A DNA stretch of 64,000 nt. It comes from Flavobacterium hydrophilum (GTDB taxonomy: Bacteria > Bacteroidota > Bacteroidia > Flavobacteriales > Flavobacteriaceae). Position numbers and translations under genes: made by a program. The stretch spans positions 124,001-188,000 of the forward strand of contig NZ_QJHL01000001.1 in the NCBI RefSeq assembly GCF_003202405.1. The letters are read 5' to 3'. Below the pieces are notes generated by a model, which saw only the letters and a program-made list of their open reading frames with translations, was not told where the DNA came from and did not search any database. Positions within the stretch are counted from its first letter, which is position 1; every line of letters starts with the position of its first letter. Below are positions 9,104 to 16,961 of the stretch, piece by piece.

Positions 9104-9787
9104 TTACATCACAAACCGAAACCCAATCCCATGCAGGTTTTCAATAGAAATACCTTTTTCATTTGCTAAAATTTTACGCAGACGCGAAATAAAAACATCC
9201 AGGCTTCGTCCCATAAAATAATCATCGGTTCCCCAGAGAGCGGTTAAAATTTCTTCTCTTTTTAAAACACTATTCTTGTTGTCCAGAAATAATTTCAGCA
9301 ATTCGGCTTCACGTTGTGTAAGACCAATTTTTTCATCAGCATTAAAAAGAATAAAATTTTTAGTATCAAATTGATATTTGCCTATTTCATAAATAGATTT
9401 TTGGGGTTTATTATTTTTTTGTGAACGCTTTAAAAACACTTCAATTTTCAGTATTAATTCCTCAATGCTGAAAGGCTTGACAAGATAATCATCTGCACCT
9501 AAGCGCAATCCTTTGATTCGGTCTTCTTTTAAAGTTTTAGCCGAAAGAAAAATAATCGGAACATCTGTATTTAGTTTTCTAATTTCTGTTGCCAATTCAA
9601 ATCCATCCATCTTTGGCATCATGATATCAAAAATGCAAATGTCGAAATCCTCATTTTTAAAACTTTCTAAACCTGATTTTCCGTCACAACAATGAATTAC
9701 CTCATAATCATTTTGTTCGAGATTATCTTTGGTTAAAAACGCTAAGGTTTCATCGTCTTCGGTATAAAGAATTTTAAAATTACTCAT
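9104..9787 (-). CDS. OmpR-family response regulator
   Basis: 227 residues. The receiver domain (about 1-120) has the acidic pocket EDD (10-12), the phospho-acceptor Asp54 in FDIMMPKMDGFE, and the Lys of YLVKPFS. A winged-helix DNA-binding domain follows (about 130-227), with LTQREAELLKLF, ILTALWG and DVFISRLRKIL, and ends HGIGFRFVM. It controls transcription after phosphorylation by the histidine kinase encoded directly upstream, whose 3' end overlaps this start by 8 bp (translational coupling). Target genes are not evident; the DUF1573 gene divergent from the pair is one candidate. Confidence 0.93.
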   Translation of the reverse strand: MSNFKILYTEDDETLAFLTKDNLEQNDYEVIHCCDGKSGLESFKNEDFDICIFDIMMPKMDGFELATEIRKLNTDVPIIFLSAKTLKEDRIKGLRLGADDYLVKPFSIEELILKIEVFLKRSQKNNKPQKSIYEIGKYQFDTKNFILFNADEKIGLTQREAELLKLFLDNKNSVLKREEILTALWGTDDYFMGRSLDVFISRLRKILANEKGISIENLHGIGFRFVM

Positions 9788-11045
9788 TTTTGTATGGGAT
9801 TGACAAAGTTATGGTGATGCCGTTTTCAGGGTTTTGGGTTGCCGAAATTTTCCAGTACTGCAGGTTGCAAATCTTTTTCACATAATACAAGCCTAATCCA
9901 AAACCGTTTACTTCATTACTTTTTTCGTTTTGGATTCGGTAAAATTTATCAAAAATAAACGAAATGTTTTTAGATGAAATTCCGATTCCATTATCTTCAA
10001 AAGCCAGCTTTAAAAGTTGATTTTCTGTAAAAATACGAATTGTAATTTCGGGTTTTTCATTGCAGTACTTTACAGCATTATCAAGTAAATTATAAATCAG
10101 ATTCGTAAAATGAAAAGCATCCGTTTCTATTTTATATTTTTCTGAATCAGCTTTAATTTTAATAGAAACTTCCGGGTATTTTAACTGAATATTTTCGATA
10201 GTTTCTTCAATTGCAGGAATAATGAAAAGAGTTTCTTTTTTTAATTCCAGTGGAGTATAATCAGATTTGGCAATATTTAAAATCTGCTCAATATGATTAT
10301 TTAGTTTGTGGCTTTGGTTGATGATAATGTCAGTGTAGGTGTAGAGTTTTTTGTCTTCTTTTATTTTATCCTGTCCGATAAGGTATTTTGAAGCAATTAA
10401 AATCGAAGATAAAGGTGTTTTAAATTCATGTGTCATATTATTAATGAAATCACGCTGCAGCTCTGAATATTTTTTTTGTTGCAAAAGAGTTAAAATAGAA
10501 TAAACATAAATCAGCAAAATAAAAATCAAAACAATAGACAAAACAAACCAAAAGCGCATGGAACTGAATAAATAACTGGTTTCATGAGGAAAACGAACGG
10601 CAAAATAATAAACCAGATTTTTATGTTTCGGAAAATAAACCGATTGTTTCGCTCTTCCTTTATCCGATAATGAGATGTAATTTCCGTAGATCATTTCGTC
10701 ACTCTGGCAATTGTACATAGCATATTCAAAATCGGTTGTGATATTCATTTTTTTGAATTCCGATTTCAAATAAAATTCCAGAATATCGGGTTCAAAATCA
10801 TTATCAATGTTGACAATATAATAATCATTGGCAATTTTTTGAATCGGATTCTGAGCCGGCAATTCATGATTGGTGCCTTCGTATAATTTTTTTGCCACTT
10901 CTAATAAAGCGATATGCGTTTTCTGACTCAGCTTTTTTTGTTCTAAAGTAAAGGCTTCTTTTGTCCACAGCAATTGTGCAACCAATATGCCGATAATGGC
11001 AATTAATCCCAAAATAATGATGCCGTTAAGTTTGTTTATTTTCAA
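9780..11045 (-). CDS. membrane sensor histidine kinase
   Basis: 421 residues. One TM helix lies near residues 8-28 and a second near 165-188, enclosing a periplasmic sensor region of about 135 residues that contains a Cys (YNCQSDEM). No clear HAMP follows TM2; a short linker (QQKKYSELQRDF) leads into the dimerisation/H-box NNMTHEFKTPLSSIL with the phospho-accepting His. The ATPase domain has an N-box (NLIYNLLDNAVKYC), G1 (DNGIGIS), an F-box (FDKFYRI) and G2 (GFGLGLYYV). It phosphorylates the OmpR-type regulator encoded 8 bp inside its 3' end. Signal unknown. Confidence 0.92.
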   Translation of the reverse strand: MKINKLNGIIILGLIAIIGILVAQLLWTKEAFTLEQKKLSQKTHIALLEVAKKLYEGTNHELPAQNPIQKIANDYYIVNIDNDFEPDILEFYLKSEFKKMNITTDFEYAMYNCQSDEMIYGNYISLSDKGRAKQSVYFPKHKNLVYYFAVRFPHETSYLFSSMRFWFVLSIVLIFILLIYVYSILTLLQQKKYSELQRDFINNMTHEFKTPLSSILIASKYLIGQDKIKEDKKLYTYTDIIINQSHKLNNHIEQILNIAKSDYTPLELKKETLFIIPAIEETIENIQLKYPEVSIKIKADSEKYKIETDAFHFTNLIYNLLDNAVKYCNEKPEITIRIFTENQLLKLAFEDNGIGISSKNISFIFDKFYRIQNEKSNEVNGFGLGLYYVKKICNLQYWKISATQNPENGITITLSIPYKNE

Positions 11046-11077
11046 GAAAACGAGATTTTAGAAAGTGTAATATTAAT

Positions 11078-11108
11078 CAAATTTAAAATTAAAAATACCA
11101 CTTAACAA
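11078..11108 (-). promoter_or_regulatory. promoter of the histidine kinase-regulator operon
   Basis: On the minus strand TTG (11106-11108), a 20-bp spacer and TAAATTTG (11078-11085) fit the flavobacterial TTG-N17-23-TAnnTTTG consensus. The -7 box lies 32 bp upstream of the kinase ATG. Confidence 0.6.
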
Positions 11109-11210
11109 GTCATTAACAAACATTTGAAACCGCTTAACAGCGAATTGATTTTATGTAAAGTACATTTGAAATATAAAATTTAACTATAAACCATTTTAAA
11201 TATAATAACT

Positions 11211-11624
11211 ATGAAAAGTATCAAAATTTCTATGCTGGCTTTGGCCTTAGGATTAATGTCTTTTTCAGCAATTACACCTATAAAAGTAATCGCTTCAAAG
11301 GTTGAAACTAAGTTTGACGCTTCTACAATTGTGTGGAAAGCGGAAACAATTGATGTGGGACAAATTCCACAGGGAACACCAAAAGCAATTGTTTATGAAT
11401 TTAAAAATACAGGAAAAACAGCTGTTGTAATTACAAATGTGCAGGGTTCATGCGGATGTACAGCGACAGATTATACTAAAGAACCAATTCTTCCGGGAAA
11501 ATCTGCAAAAGTAACGGCTACATACAATGCAGCAAACAAAGGAGGTTTTACCAAAACAGTTACGGTTACAACAAGTGCCGAAACGACTCCAAAAATCCTT
11601 ACTTTAAAAGGTACGGTTATTTAA
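11211..11624 (+). CDS. DUF1573 secreted protein
   Basis: 137 residues with a signal peptide (MKSIKISMLALALGLMSFSAITPIKVIA). One DUF1573 Ig/ASH-like beta-sandwich fills the rest: DVGQIPQG, YEFKNTGKTAVVITNVQGSCGCTATDYTKEPILPGKSAKV, with the family's typical GSCGCT motif. The family is common in Bacteroidota periplasm or envelope, with no firmly known activity. TACATTTG at 11161-11168 is a good -7 box, but no TTG lies at standard spacing. It is transcribed divergently from the two-component pair and ends at a strong terminator, so it is monocistronic. Confidence 0.87.
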   Translation: MKSIKISMLALALGLMSFSAITPIKVIASKVETKFDASTIVWKAETIDVGQIPQGTPKAIVYEFKNTGKTAVVITNVQGSCGCTATDYTKEPILPGKSAKVTATYNAANKGGFTKTVTVTTSAETTPKILTLKGTVI

Positions 11625-11650
11625 AAAAAGGTTGATTATATAAAGGTGAA

Positions 11651-11685
11651 AACTCCGGACGTGTCATATGTCCGGAGTTTTTTTT
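11651..11685 (+). terminator. intrinsic terminator after the DUF1573 gene
   Basis: Perfect 10-bp stem AACTCCGGAC / GTCCGGAGTT (11651-11660 and 11670-11679), nine-base loop, then a T-run. Confidence 0.88.
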
Positions 11686-11755
11686 ATGTTCAAAATTATT
11701 TTTGGAATGAATTTGTTTTTACCAAAACTTTTCTAATTTTATTCAAAAAAATATT

Positions 11756-13333
11756 ATGAAAATTTGGTTCCGCTTTGCTGTTATTATCCTTCTTTTTATT
11801 GCTGTTTCCTGTAATTCAAAAGCAGATAAAAAAGAAGAAAATTCAAAGGAAGCAAAAGTTGTTATTCCGGAATTAAGACTTACCATAGACAGTTTGGCGA
11901 TTGCCGGATTTTATGAAACTTATCCAAAACTTAAAAATTTTCAGAATGAGGTTTTTTCTTTATACAGTAAAAAACAATCTACACAATTATGGCTTGATAA
12001 TAAGGGAGTTGTTGAGTTTGGAAACACGTTGTATGACAAATACAAAGGTTTGGAAAATGAAGGGTTAAAAGCCAATTTTCCGTACAAGGAAATCAGTTCG
12101 ATTTTTGAAAACAATTCGGTAAACAAACTTTCAAAAGTGAATACCGATTTGATGATTACCAATTTGTATTTCTATTATGCTGAAAAAGTATACAGAGGTT
12201 TTGACGAAAAAACATCTATTTCATTAGAGTGGCTGCTGCCAAGAAAAAAACTGAACTATCAGGTTCTGACCGATTCACTTTTTGAAAAATCCACAATTAG
12301 TGATGATAAGAAGAGTAAAATGTTTAGTCAGTATTACAAGCTCCGGGATGCACTTCATCAATACAGAGATATTGAAAAAATGGGCGGCTGGAAAACAATA
12401 GAAGCTGGTGAAGATTATAAAAATTTAAAATTAGGAGATTCTTCCGTAATTATTTCGCAAATCAGGGAAAGGCTTTTTATAACTGGAGATATTAAGGAAG
12501 ATAATAAAAGTGTTGTTTGTGATACGATTTTGATGAAAGCCATTAAAAATTACGAATTGCGTCATGGCTATGTGCCAAAGAATACCATTTTATTAGAACA
12601 TATAAATGATTTGAATATTCCGGTTTCAGACCGAATTAAAACCATAATTGCCAATATGGAGCGTTGTCGATGGATAGATCCTGAACTGGAAAAAGGCAAA
12701 AAATACATTGAAGTCAATATTCCTGAATTCAAATTGTACATAATAGAAGATGGGAAAATTGCTTTTACATCTCCAGTTGTTGTAGGAAGGGCTATGACCA
12801 AAACGGTTATTTTCAGCGGAATGATGAATAATATTGTTTTTAGTCCGTATTGGAATGTTCCGCCAAGTATTATCAAAAGCGAAATCAAGCCCGGAATGGC
12901 AAAAGACAAAAACTATCTGGCTAAGAAAAACCTGGAGTGGAACAATGGAGCGGTTCGTCAGCTTCCGGGAAAAAATAATTCATTAGGATTGGTTAAGTTT
13001 TTATTTCCAAACTCCAATAATATCTATTTGCATGATACACCTGCAAAAAGTTTGTTCGAAAGAGAAAGCAGGGCTTTTAGCCATGGCTGTGTCCGTGTAG
13101 CAAAACCGCGCGAACTGGCCATCGAATTGTTGAAAGTAGATCCGAAATGGACTCCGGAACGAATCGATAAGGCGATGCATGCCGGAAAAGAAAGCTGGTA
13201 TACTCTGAAGAAAAAAGTTCCAGTTTATATTGGTTATTTTACGGCGTGGGTAGATCGTGATGGACAGTTGAATTTCTATAAAGATATCTATCAAAGAGAT
13301 GAAAGCCTGATTAAATTATTGACGGAAGAGTAG
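11756..13333 (+). CDS. L,D-transpeptidase (YcbB/LdtD-like) lipoprotein
   Basis: 525 residues. The N-terminus has a lipobox-like AVSCNS, so it is probably a lipoprotein facing the periplasm. After an N-terminal scaffold domain comes a peptidoglycan-binding region (about 220-285, LKLGDSSVIISQIRERL). The YkuD catalytic domain (about 315-475) carries the motif SHGCVRV with nucleophile Cys445 and the upstream H in YLHDTP. It should form 3-3 cross-links in peptidoglycan or attach proteins to it, resisting beta-lactams that target D,D-transpeptidases. It stands alone between the DUF1573 terminator and a repeat element. Confidence 0.9.
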   Translation: MKIWFRFAVIILLFIAVSCNSKADKKEENSKEAKVVIPELRLTIDSLAIAGFYETYPKLKNFQNEVFSLYSKKQSTQLWLDNKGVVEFGNTLYDKYKGLENEGLKANFPYKEISSIFENNSVNKLSKVNTDLMITNLYFYYAEKVYRGFDEKTSISLEWLLPRKKLNYQVLTDSLFEKSTISDDKKSKMFSQYYKLRDALHQYRDIEKMGGWKTIEAGEDYKNLKLGDSSVIISQIRERLFITGDIKEDNKSVVCDTILMKAIKNYELRHGYVPKNTILLEHINDLNIPVSDRIKTIIANMERCRWIDPELEKGKKYIEVNIPEFKLYIIEDGKIAFTSPVVVGRAMTKTVIFSGMMNNIVFSPYWNVPPSIIKSEIKPGMAKDKNYLAKKNLEWNNGAVRQLPGKNNSLGLVKFLFPNSNNIYLHDTPAKSLFERESRAFSHGCVRVAKPRELAIELLKVDPKWTPERIDKAMHAGKESWYTLKKKVPVYIGYFTAWVDRDGQLNFYKDIYQRDESLIKLLTEE

Positions 13334-13373
13334 AATACAAAGCAAACTCTTTGAGTATAATTAAAAAGTGAGT

Positions 13374-13436
13374 GTCAGGCTGAGCGGAGTCGAAGCCCTT
13401 TAGTTGTAAAAATCTTCGACTTCGCTCAGGATGACA
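13374..13436. repeat. intergenic palindromic repeat (GTCAGGCTGAGC type)
   Basis: Near-perfect inverted repeat with arms CTGAGCGGAGTCGAAG and CTTCGACTTCGCTCAG, flanked by GTCAG and GATGAC, around an 18-bp AT-rich centre. It lies between two convergent genes, so it may also act as a terminator. From memory such elements are dispersed in flavobacterial genomes; copy number cannot be tested here. Confidence 0.75.
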
Positions 13437-13479
13437 TTGATTTAATAATGTTTTTTAATAAATCATGGTGATTCCTGTT

Positions 13480-13992
13480 TTATTCAGACAAAACATCCAC
13501 ACATTTATAAAAACGTTTTGTGTAATGCTCTTCATCAAGTCCCGTGATCGTAACTTTTTGTGCTTTTCCGGAGGATGCGTGTATAAATTTCGATTGCATT
13601 CCGTTGGCTTCGCAGATGATGCCAACGTGTCCTATCACACTTTTGTCCTTATAACCATAAAATACTAAAACATCTCCGACCTTAAATTCTTCAGGTTTTA
13701 AGGTCTTACCTATATTCTTATAACCGCTTGAACTTCTGGGTAAGGTCAAATCAAAATTGTTGAAAACATAATAAACAAAACCAGAACAATCAAATCCTTT
13801 GTTGGGATTGCTGCTGGCATATAAATATCGTGTTCCTAAATATTGTTTTGCATACGAAATAATAGAATCCCGTTCAATTTTAGTCTGAATTTCCGTAATT
13901 GGTTGTGATACAATTTTGTTGTCTTTTTTTGAGGTAAAAGAAGATAATAAAATAGTAAGCAGAAATAATAGGGTAATAGCTGTAGTTTTCAT
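13480..13992 (-). CDS. NlpC/P60-family cell-wall peptidase
   Basis: 170 residues from the ATG at 13992 (MKTTAITLLFLLTILLSSFTS, signal peptide). The frame opens 16 codons earlier, but that extension precedes the signal sequence. The NlpC/P60 domain (about 40-165) has a catalytic triad visible as Cys69 in FDCSGFVYYVF, His122 in GHVGI and His138 in FIHAS. It should cleave gamma-D-Glu-diamino acid bonds in peptidoglycan stem peptides in the periplasm. It is convergent with the L,D-transpeptidase gene, another wall enzyme, with only the palindromic repeat between them. Confidence 0.9.
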   Translation of the reverse strand: MKTTAITLLFLLTILLSSFTSKKDNKIVSQPITEIQTKIERDSIISYAKQYLGTRYLYASSNPNKGFDCSGFVYYVFNNFDLTLPRSSSGYKNIGKTLKPEEFKVGDVLVFYGYKDKSVIGHVGIICEANGMQSKFIHASSGKAQKVTITGLDEEHYTKRFYKCVDVLSE

Positions 13993-14178
13993 TTCAAAAG
14001 TAGGTAAGGGGATATTAATTTCTAAAGGTAATGTCTTCAATTTTGATAATCAAAGAAAAGCTAAATTAGGTAAACGTTTTTTGGTGTTTTTTTATTGCTT
14101 TTTGACATTTTAGTATCTTTTTGCAAAATGTAATTCGGATATATTTGTGAAATGTATTTATATTTTAACAAATAAATT

Positions 14179-15273
14179 ATGTTTATCAAAAAAATACCAC
14201 TTTTAATTTTGTTTTTATTGGTTTCGACAATGTCGATTTCTCAGACAGCAGAAAAGACCTTTTTATATGCCGGAAGAGTAGATGTGTTGAGTGATAATAA
14301 AGCTGTATTAATAGGTACAGCATCTTCTGTATCGTTTAATTTTACAGGAAATGAATGCGGGGTTTCGTTACAAAGTATTGATTCGTGGGAACATCATAAT
14401 TATGTTGTTCTGGAACTGGACGGAAAATATGTTGGAAAATACACAGTTCAGAAAGGTGATCCGCAGTCTTTTCCGGTGAAAGTGACTTCGAATAAAAAAG
14501 TGCATACTTTAACCATTTATAAAGGTACGGAAGCTACAATGGGAAATGTTTTATTTGTGGGAACTACTGCTAAATTAACTTCCATAACCTCCAAAAAGAA
14601 AAAGAAAATCGAGTTTATTGGAGATTCTATTACCAGTGGAGCAGCAAATGACCCATCCACAATTCCGTGTGATCAGGGCGAATATTTTGATCATCACAAT
14701 GGCTTTTATGCTTACGGACCAATTTTGTCCAGAAATATAGATGCCGATTATTTATTGAGTTCTGTTTCCGGAATCGGGATTTACCGCAACTGGAACGACG
14801 AAGGTTCGGAAGTACCAATTATGCCAGCCGTTTATGAAAATTTGTATCTAACAAAAGAAGGTTCAAAACCTAAATATGATTTCACTTTTCAGCCTGAAAT
14901 TATCAGTATTGCTTTAGGAACAAATGATTTTTCAAATGGTGACGGTACAAAAGAACGTTCGCCTTTTAGTCCTGAAAAATATGTTTCGAATTACATCAAC
15001 TTTATAAAGATGCTATATAAACACAATCCAAATACACAGTTGGTTTTGACAAACAGTCCTATGGTTAATGGAGAAAAAGCAGTAATATTTGAAAACTGCC
15101 TGAATAAAATAAAAGCCGAATTTGATGCAGATAAAACACACAAACCAATTCTGATTTTCAAATTTAAACCGATGAATCCAAGCGGATGTTCAGGACATCC
15201 AAATATTGCTGAACATAAAATTATGGCTGCTGAATACGGACCATTTTTAAAAAAACTGCTAAATGAAAAATAA
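14179..15273 (+). CDS. CE2-like acetyl-esterase (jelly-roll plus SGNH hydrolase)
   Basis: 364 residues with a signal peptide (to about 22, SISQ). The N-terminal beta domain (about 28-135) is followed by an SGNH hydrolase with FIGDSITSG (Ser150), ALGTNDFS (block III Asn) and SGCSGHPNIAEH (His340). This two-domain layout and the C-S-G-H-P-N motif are typical of carbohydrate esterase family 2, which removes O-acetyl groups from sugars. A TATATTTG -7 box is at 14140-14147. Its 3' end overlaps the next esterase gene by 11 bp. With the mannanase locus downstream, I infer deacetylation of acetylated (gluco)mannan fragments in the periplasm; xylan is an alternative. Confidence 0.85.
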   Translation: MFIKKIPLLILFLLVSTMSISQTAEKTFLYAGRVDVLSDNKAVLIGTASSVSFNFTGNECGVSLQSIDSWEHHNYVVLELDGKYVGKYTVQKGDPQSFPVKVTSNKKVHTLTIYKGTEATMGNVLFVGTTAKLTSITSKKKKKIEFIGDSITSGAANDPSTIPCDQGEYFDHHNGFYAYGPILSRNIDADYLLSSVSGIGIYRNWNDEGSEVPIMPAVYENLYLTKEGSKPKYDFTFQPEIISIALGTNDFSNGDGTKERSPFSPEKYVSNYINFIKMLYKHNPNTQLVLTNSPMVNGEKAVIFENCLNKIKAEFDADKTHKPILIFKFKPMNPSGCSGHPNIAEHKIMAAEYGPFLKKLLNEK

Positions 15274-16639
15274 TATATTTAAGTTTGTTTTCTTTCTGAT
15301 TTCCGGCACTATGATGGCAAATGTTTCTCTTCCGAATATTTTTGGTGATAATATGGTATTACAGCGCAACTCTGAAGTGAAAATTTGGGGTTGGGCAAAT
15401 CCAAAAGAGGAAATCAAACTCGTTTCCAGCTGGAACCATCAGGAATATAAAGTTACCGCAAATAATCAGGCCGAATGGGAGCTGGAAATCAAAACGCCTG
15501 AAGCCGGAGGCCCTTACACGATTTCTATAAAAGGTTATAATGAGGTTGTACTAAAGAATATTTTAATTGGCGAAGTCTGGGTTTGTTCCGGTCAGTCCAA
15601 TATGGAAATGTCTGTAAGCTGGGGAATCGATAATGGCGAGGAAGAAGCTAAAAATGCAACCAATCCCAATATTCGTTTTTTTACCGTTCCAAAATTAACG
15701 GCAACAACACCTCAAAATAACTTACTCGGAAACTGGACAGAATCAACTCCTGAAACCATGAAATACTTCAGTGCGGTTGGCTACTTCTTTGCCAAACGCT
15801 TAAGAGAAGATTTAAAAAATGTTCCTATCGGGTTAATTTCTTCCAACTGGGGCGGAACCCCTGCAGAAATCTGGATGCCCGAAGAAGTCGTTCAGAACGA
15901 TGCTGTTTTATTAGAAAATGCCAAAAAACTAAACGAGCAGGAATATGGTCCACGTCAGCCAGGTCGTGCATATAATGCTATGATTTATCCATTTGTTGGT
16001 TTTAAAATTGCCGGTACTCTTTGGTATCAGGGAGAATCGAATGTAGGTTCAGCAGTTTATGATAAAACATTGTCGGGATTGATTACTTCGTGGCGAAAAG
16101 GCTGGCAGGATGATTTTCCATTTTATTACGTGCAGATTGCACCTTTTAAAAACGGCAGTAACAATTTCTCAAATGTTATTGTAAGGGATTCCCAAAGAAA
16201 ATTACTGAAAGAAGTCAACAACACCGGAATGGTCGTTATCAGTGATGTTTCGGATACGATTGATATTCACCCTAAGGATAAAAAATCAGTAGGGATTCGA
16301 TTAGCAAATTTAGCATTGGCGAATACTTATAAAACCAATTCTAATATGGTAAACGGGCCACTTTTTAAAGACATCAAAATTGAGAAAAACAAAGCAATTG
16401 TTTCTTTTGATTATGGTGACGGATTATATTTTAAAAACAAAGTGACTAAACAATTTGAAGTTGCAGGAACCGATGGAACTTTTTATCCTGCAGAAGCTTC
16501 GATAAAAAATAATCAGGTGATTGTAACGAGTAAAAAAGTGATTAACCCTGTAAAAGTGAGATTTGCATGGGGAAATACAATTCAGTCTGATTTGTTTAAC
16601 AAGGTTAATTTACCGGCTTCCTGTTTTATTTCGGAGTAA
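15263..16639 (+). CDS. sialate-O-acetylesterase-family (SASA) carbohydrate acetylesterase
   Basis: 458 residues, signal peptide MKNNIFKFVFFLISGTMMA. The SASA/DUF303 SGNH domain shows GEVWVCSGQSNMEMSV (nucleophile Ser about 112), SSNWGGTPAEIWMP and WYQGESNVGSA, and a late DIHPKDK segment supplies the Asp/His pair. An N-terminal beta-sandwich (FGDNMVLQRNSEVKIWGWA) is usual in this family. It is translationally coupled to the CE2-like gene (11-bp overlap). The family name is historical: members in plant-glycan loci deacetylate xylan or mannan. Here an acetyl-glucomannan role is inferred from neighbours, not shown. Confidence 0.88.
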   Translation: MKNNIFKFVFFLISGTMMANVSLPNIFGDNMVLQRNSEVKIWGWANPKEEIKLVSSWNHQEYKVTANNQAEWELEIKTPEAGGPYTISIKGYNEVVLKNILIGEVWVCSGQSNMEMSVSWGIDNGEEEAKNATNPNIRFFTVPKLTATTPQNNLLGNWTESTPETMKYFSAVGYFFAKRLREDLKNVPIGLISSNWGGTPAEIWMPEEVVQNDAVLLENAKKLNEQEYGPRQPGRAYNAMIYPFVGFKIAGTLWYQGESNVGSAVYDKTLSGLITSWRKGWQDDFPFYYVQIAPFKNGSNNFSNVIVRDSQRKLLKEVNNTGMVVISDVSDTIDIHPKDKKSVGIRLANLALANTYKTNSNMVNGPLFKDIKIEKNKAIVSFDYGDGLYFKNKVTKQFEVAGTDGTFYPAEASIKNNQVIVTSKKVINPVKVRFAWGNTIQSDLFNKVNLPASCFISE

Positions 16640-16657
16640 AAGTTTACACGCTTTTTT

Positions 16658-16784
16658 GTCATTTCGACGAAGGAGAAATCACACTAGTAATTCCACAATG
16701 AGAATCGCCAATCTTTGTCGAGCTACTTACGAAGATTGCTTCACCAGTTCGCTATCGCTTGGGTTCTCGTTCCTCGGAATGACA
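16658..16784. repeat. dispersed intergenic repeat (GTCATTTCGACG...GGAATGACA)
   Basis: About 127 bp bounded by inverted termini GTCATTTCGACGAAGG and CCTCGGAATGAC. It encodes no recognisable protein; small frames across it are not credible. From memory, elements with these ends are scattered in flavobacterial intergenic space. Confidence 0.65.
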
Positions 16785-16835
16785 AGATTGTGGATAACAG
16801 GGATTCCTTAAAAAAACCGAAAAAGTTCTCGTTTA

Positions 16836-16943
16836 CCCGTCGCGTGAGGGATAGAGACGGTATCCTTTTGTGAAGAGAAACGGAACAAAAGATAAAGCCG
16901 AAAGCCCGACACTTGCCTTTTTTCGGGCAAGGGACACGCCCAA
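16836..16943. repeat. second intergenic repeat (CCCGTCGCGTGAGGGA...GGGACACGCCC)
   Basis: GC-richer than its surroundings, ending AAGCCCGACACTTGCC then CGGGCAAGGGACACGCC, which forms a hairpin. It abuts the GH3 gene and leaves almost no room for a conventional promoter directly before it. I recall similar elements in related genomes, but this was not tested. Confidence 0.55.
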
Positions 16944-16961
16944 AATATGAAACTAATTATC

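Noticed and set aside
13465..13668. Plus-strand frame over the NlpC/P60 gene
   Set aside because: Antisense to a gene with a full catalytic triad.
16563..16811. 82-codon frame after the SASA esterase
   Set aside because: Lies mostly within the dispersed repeat at 16658-16784; no protein-like features.
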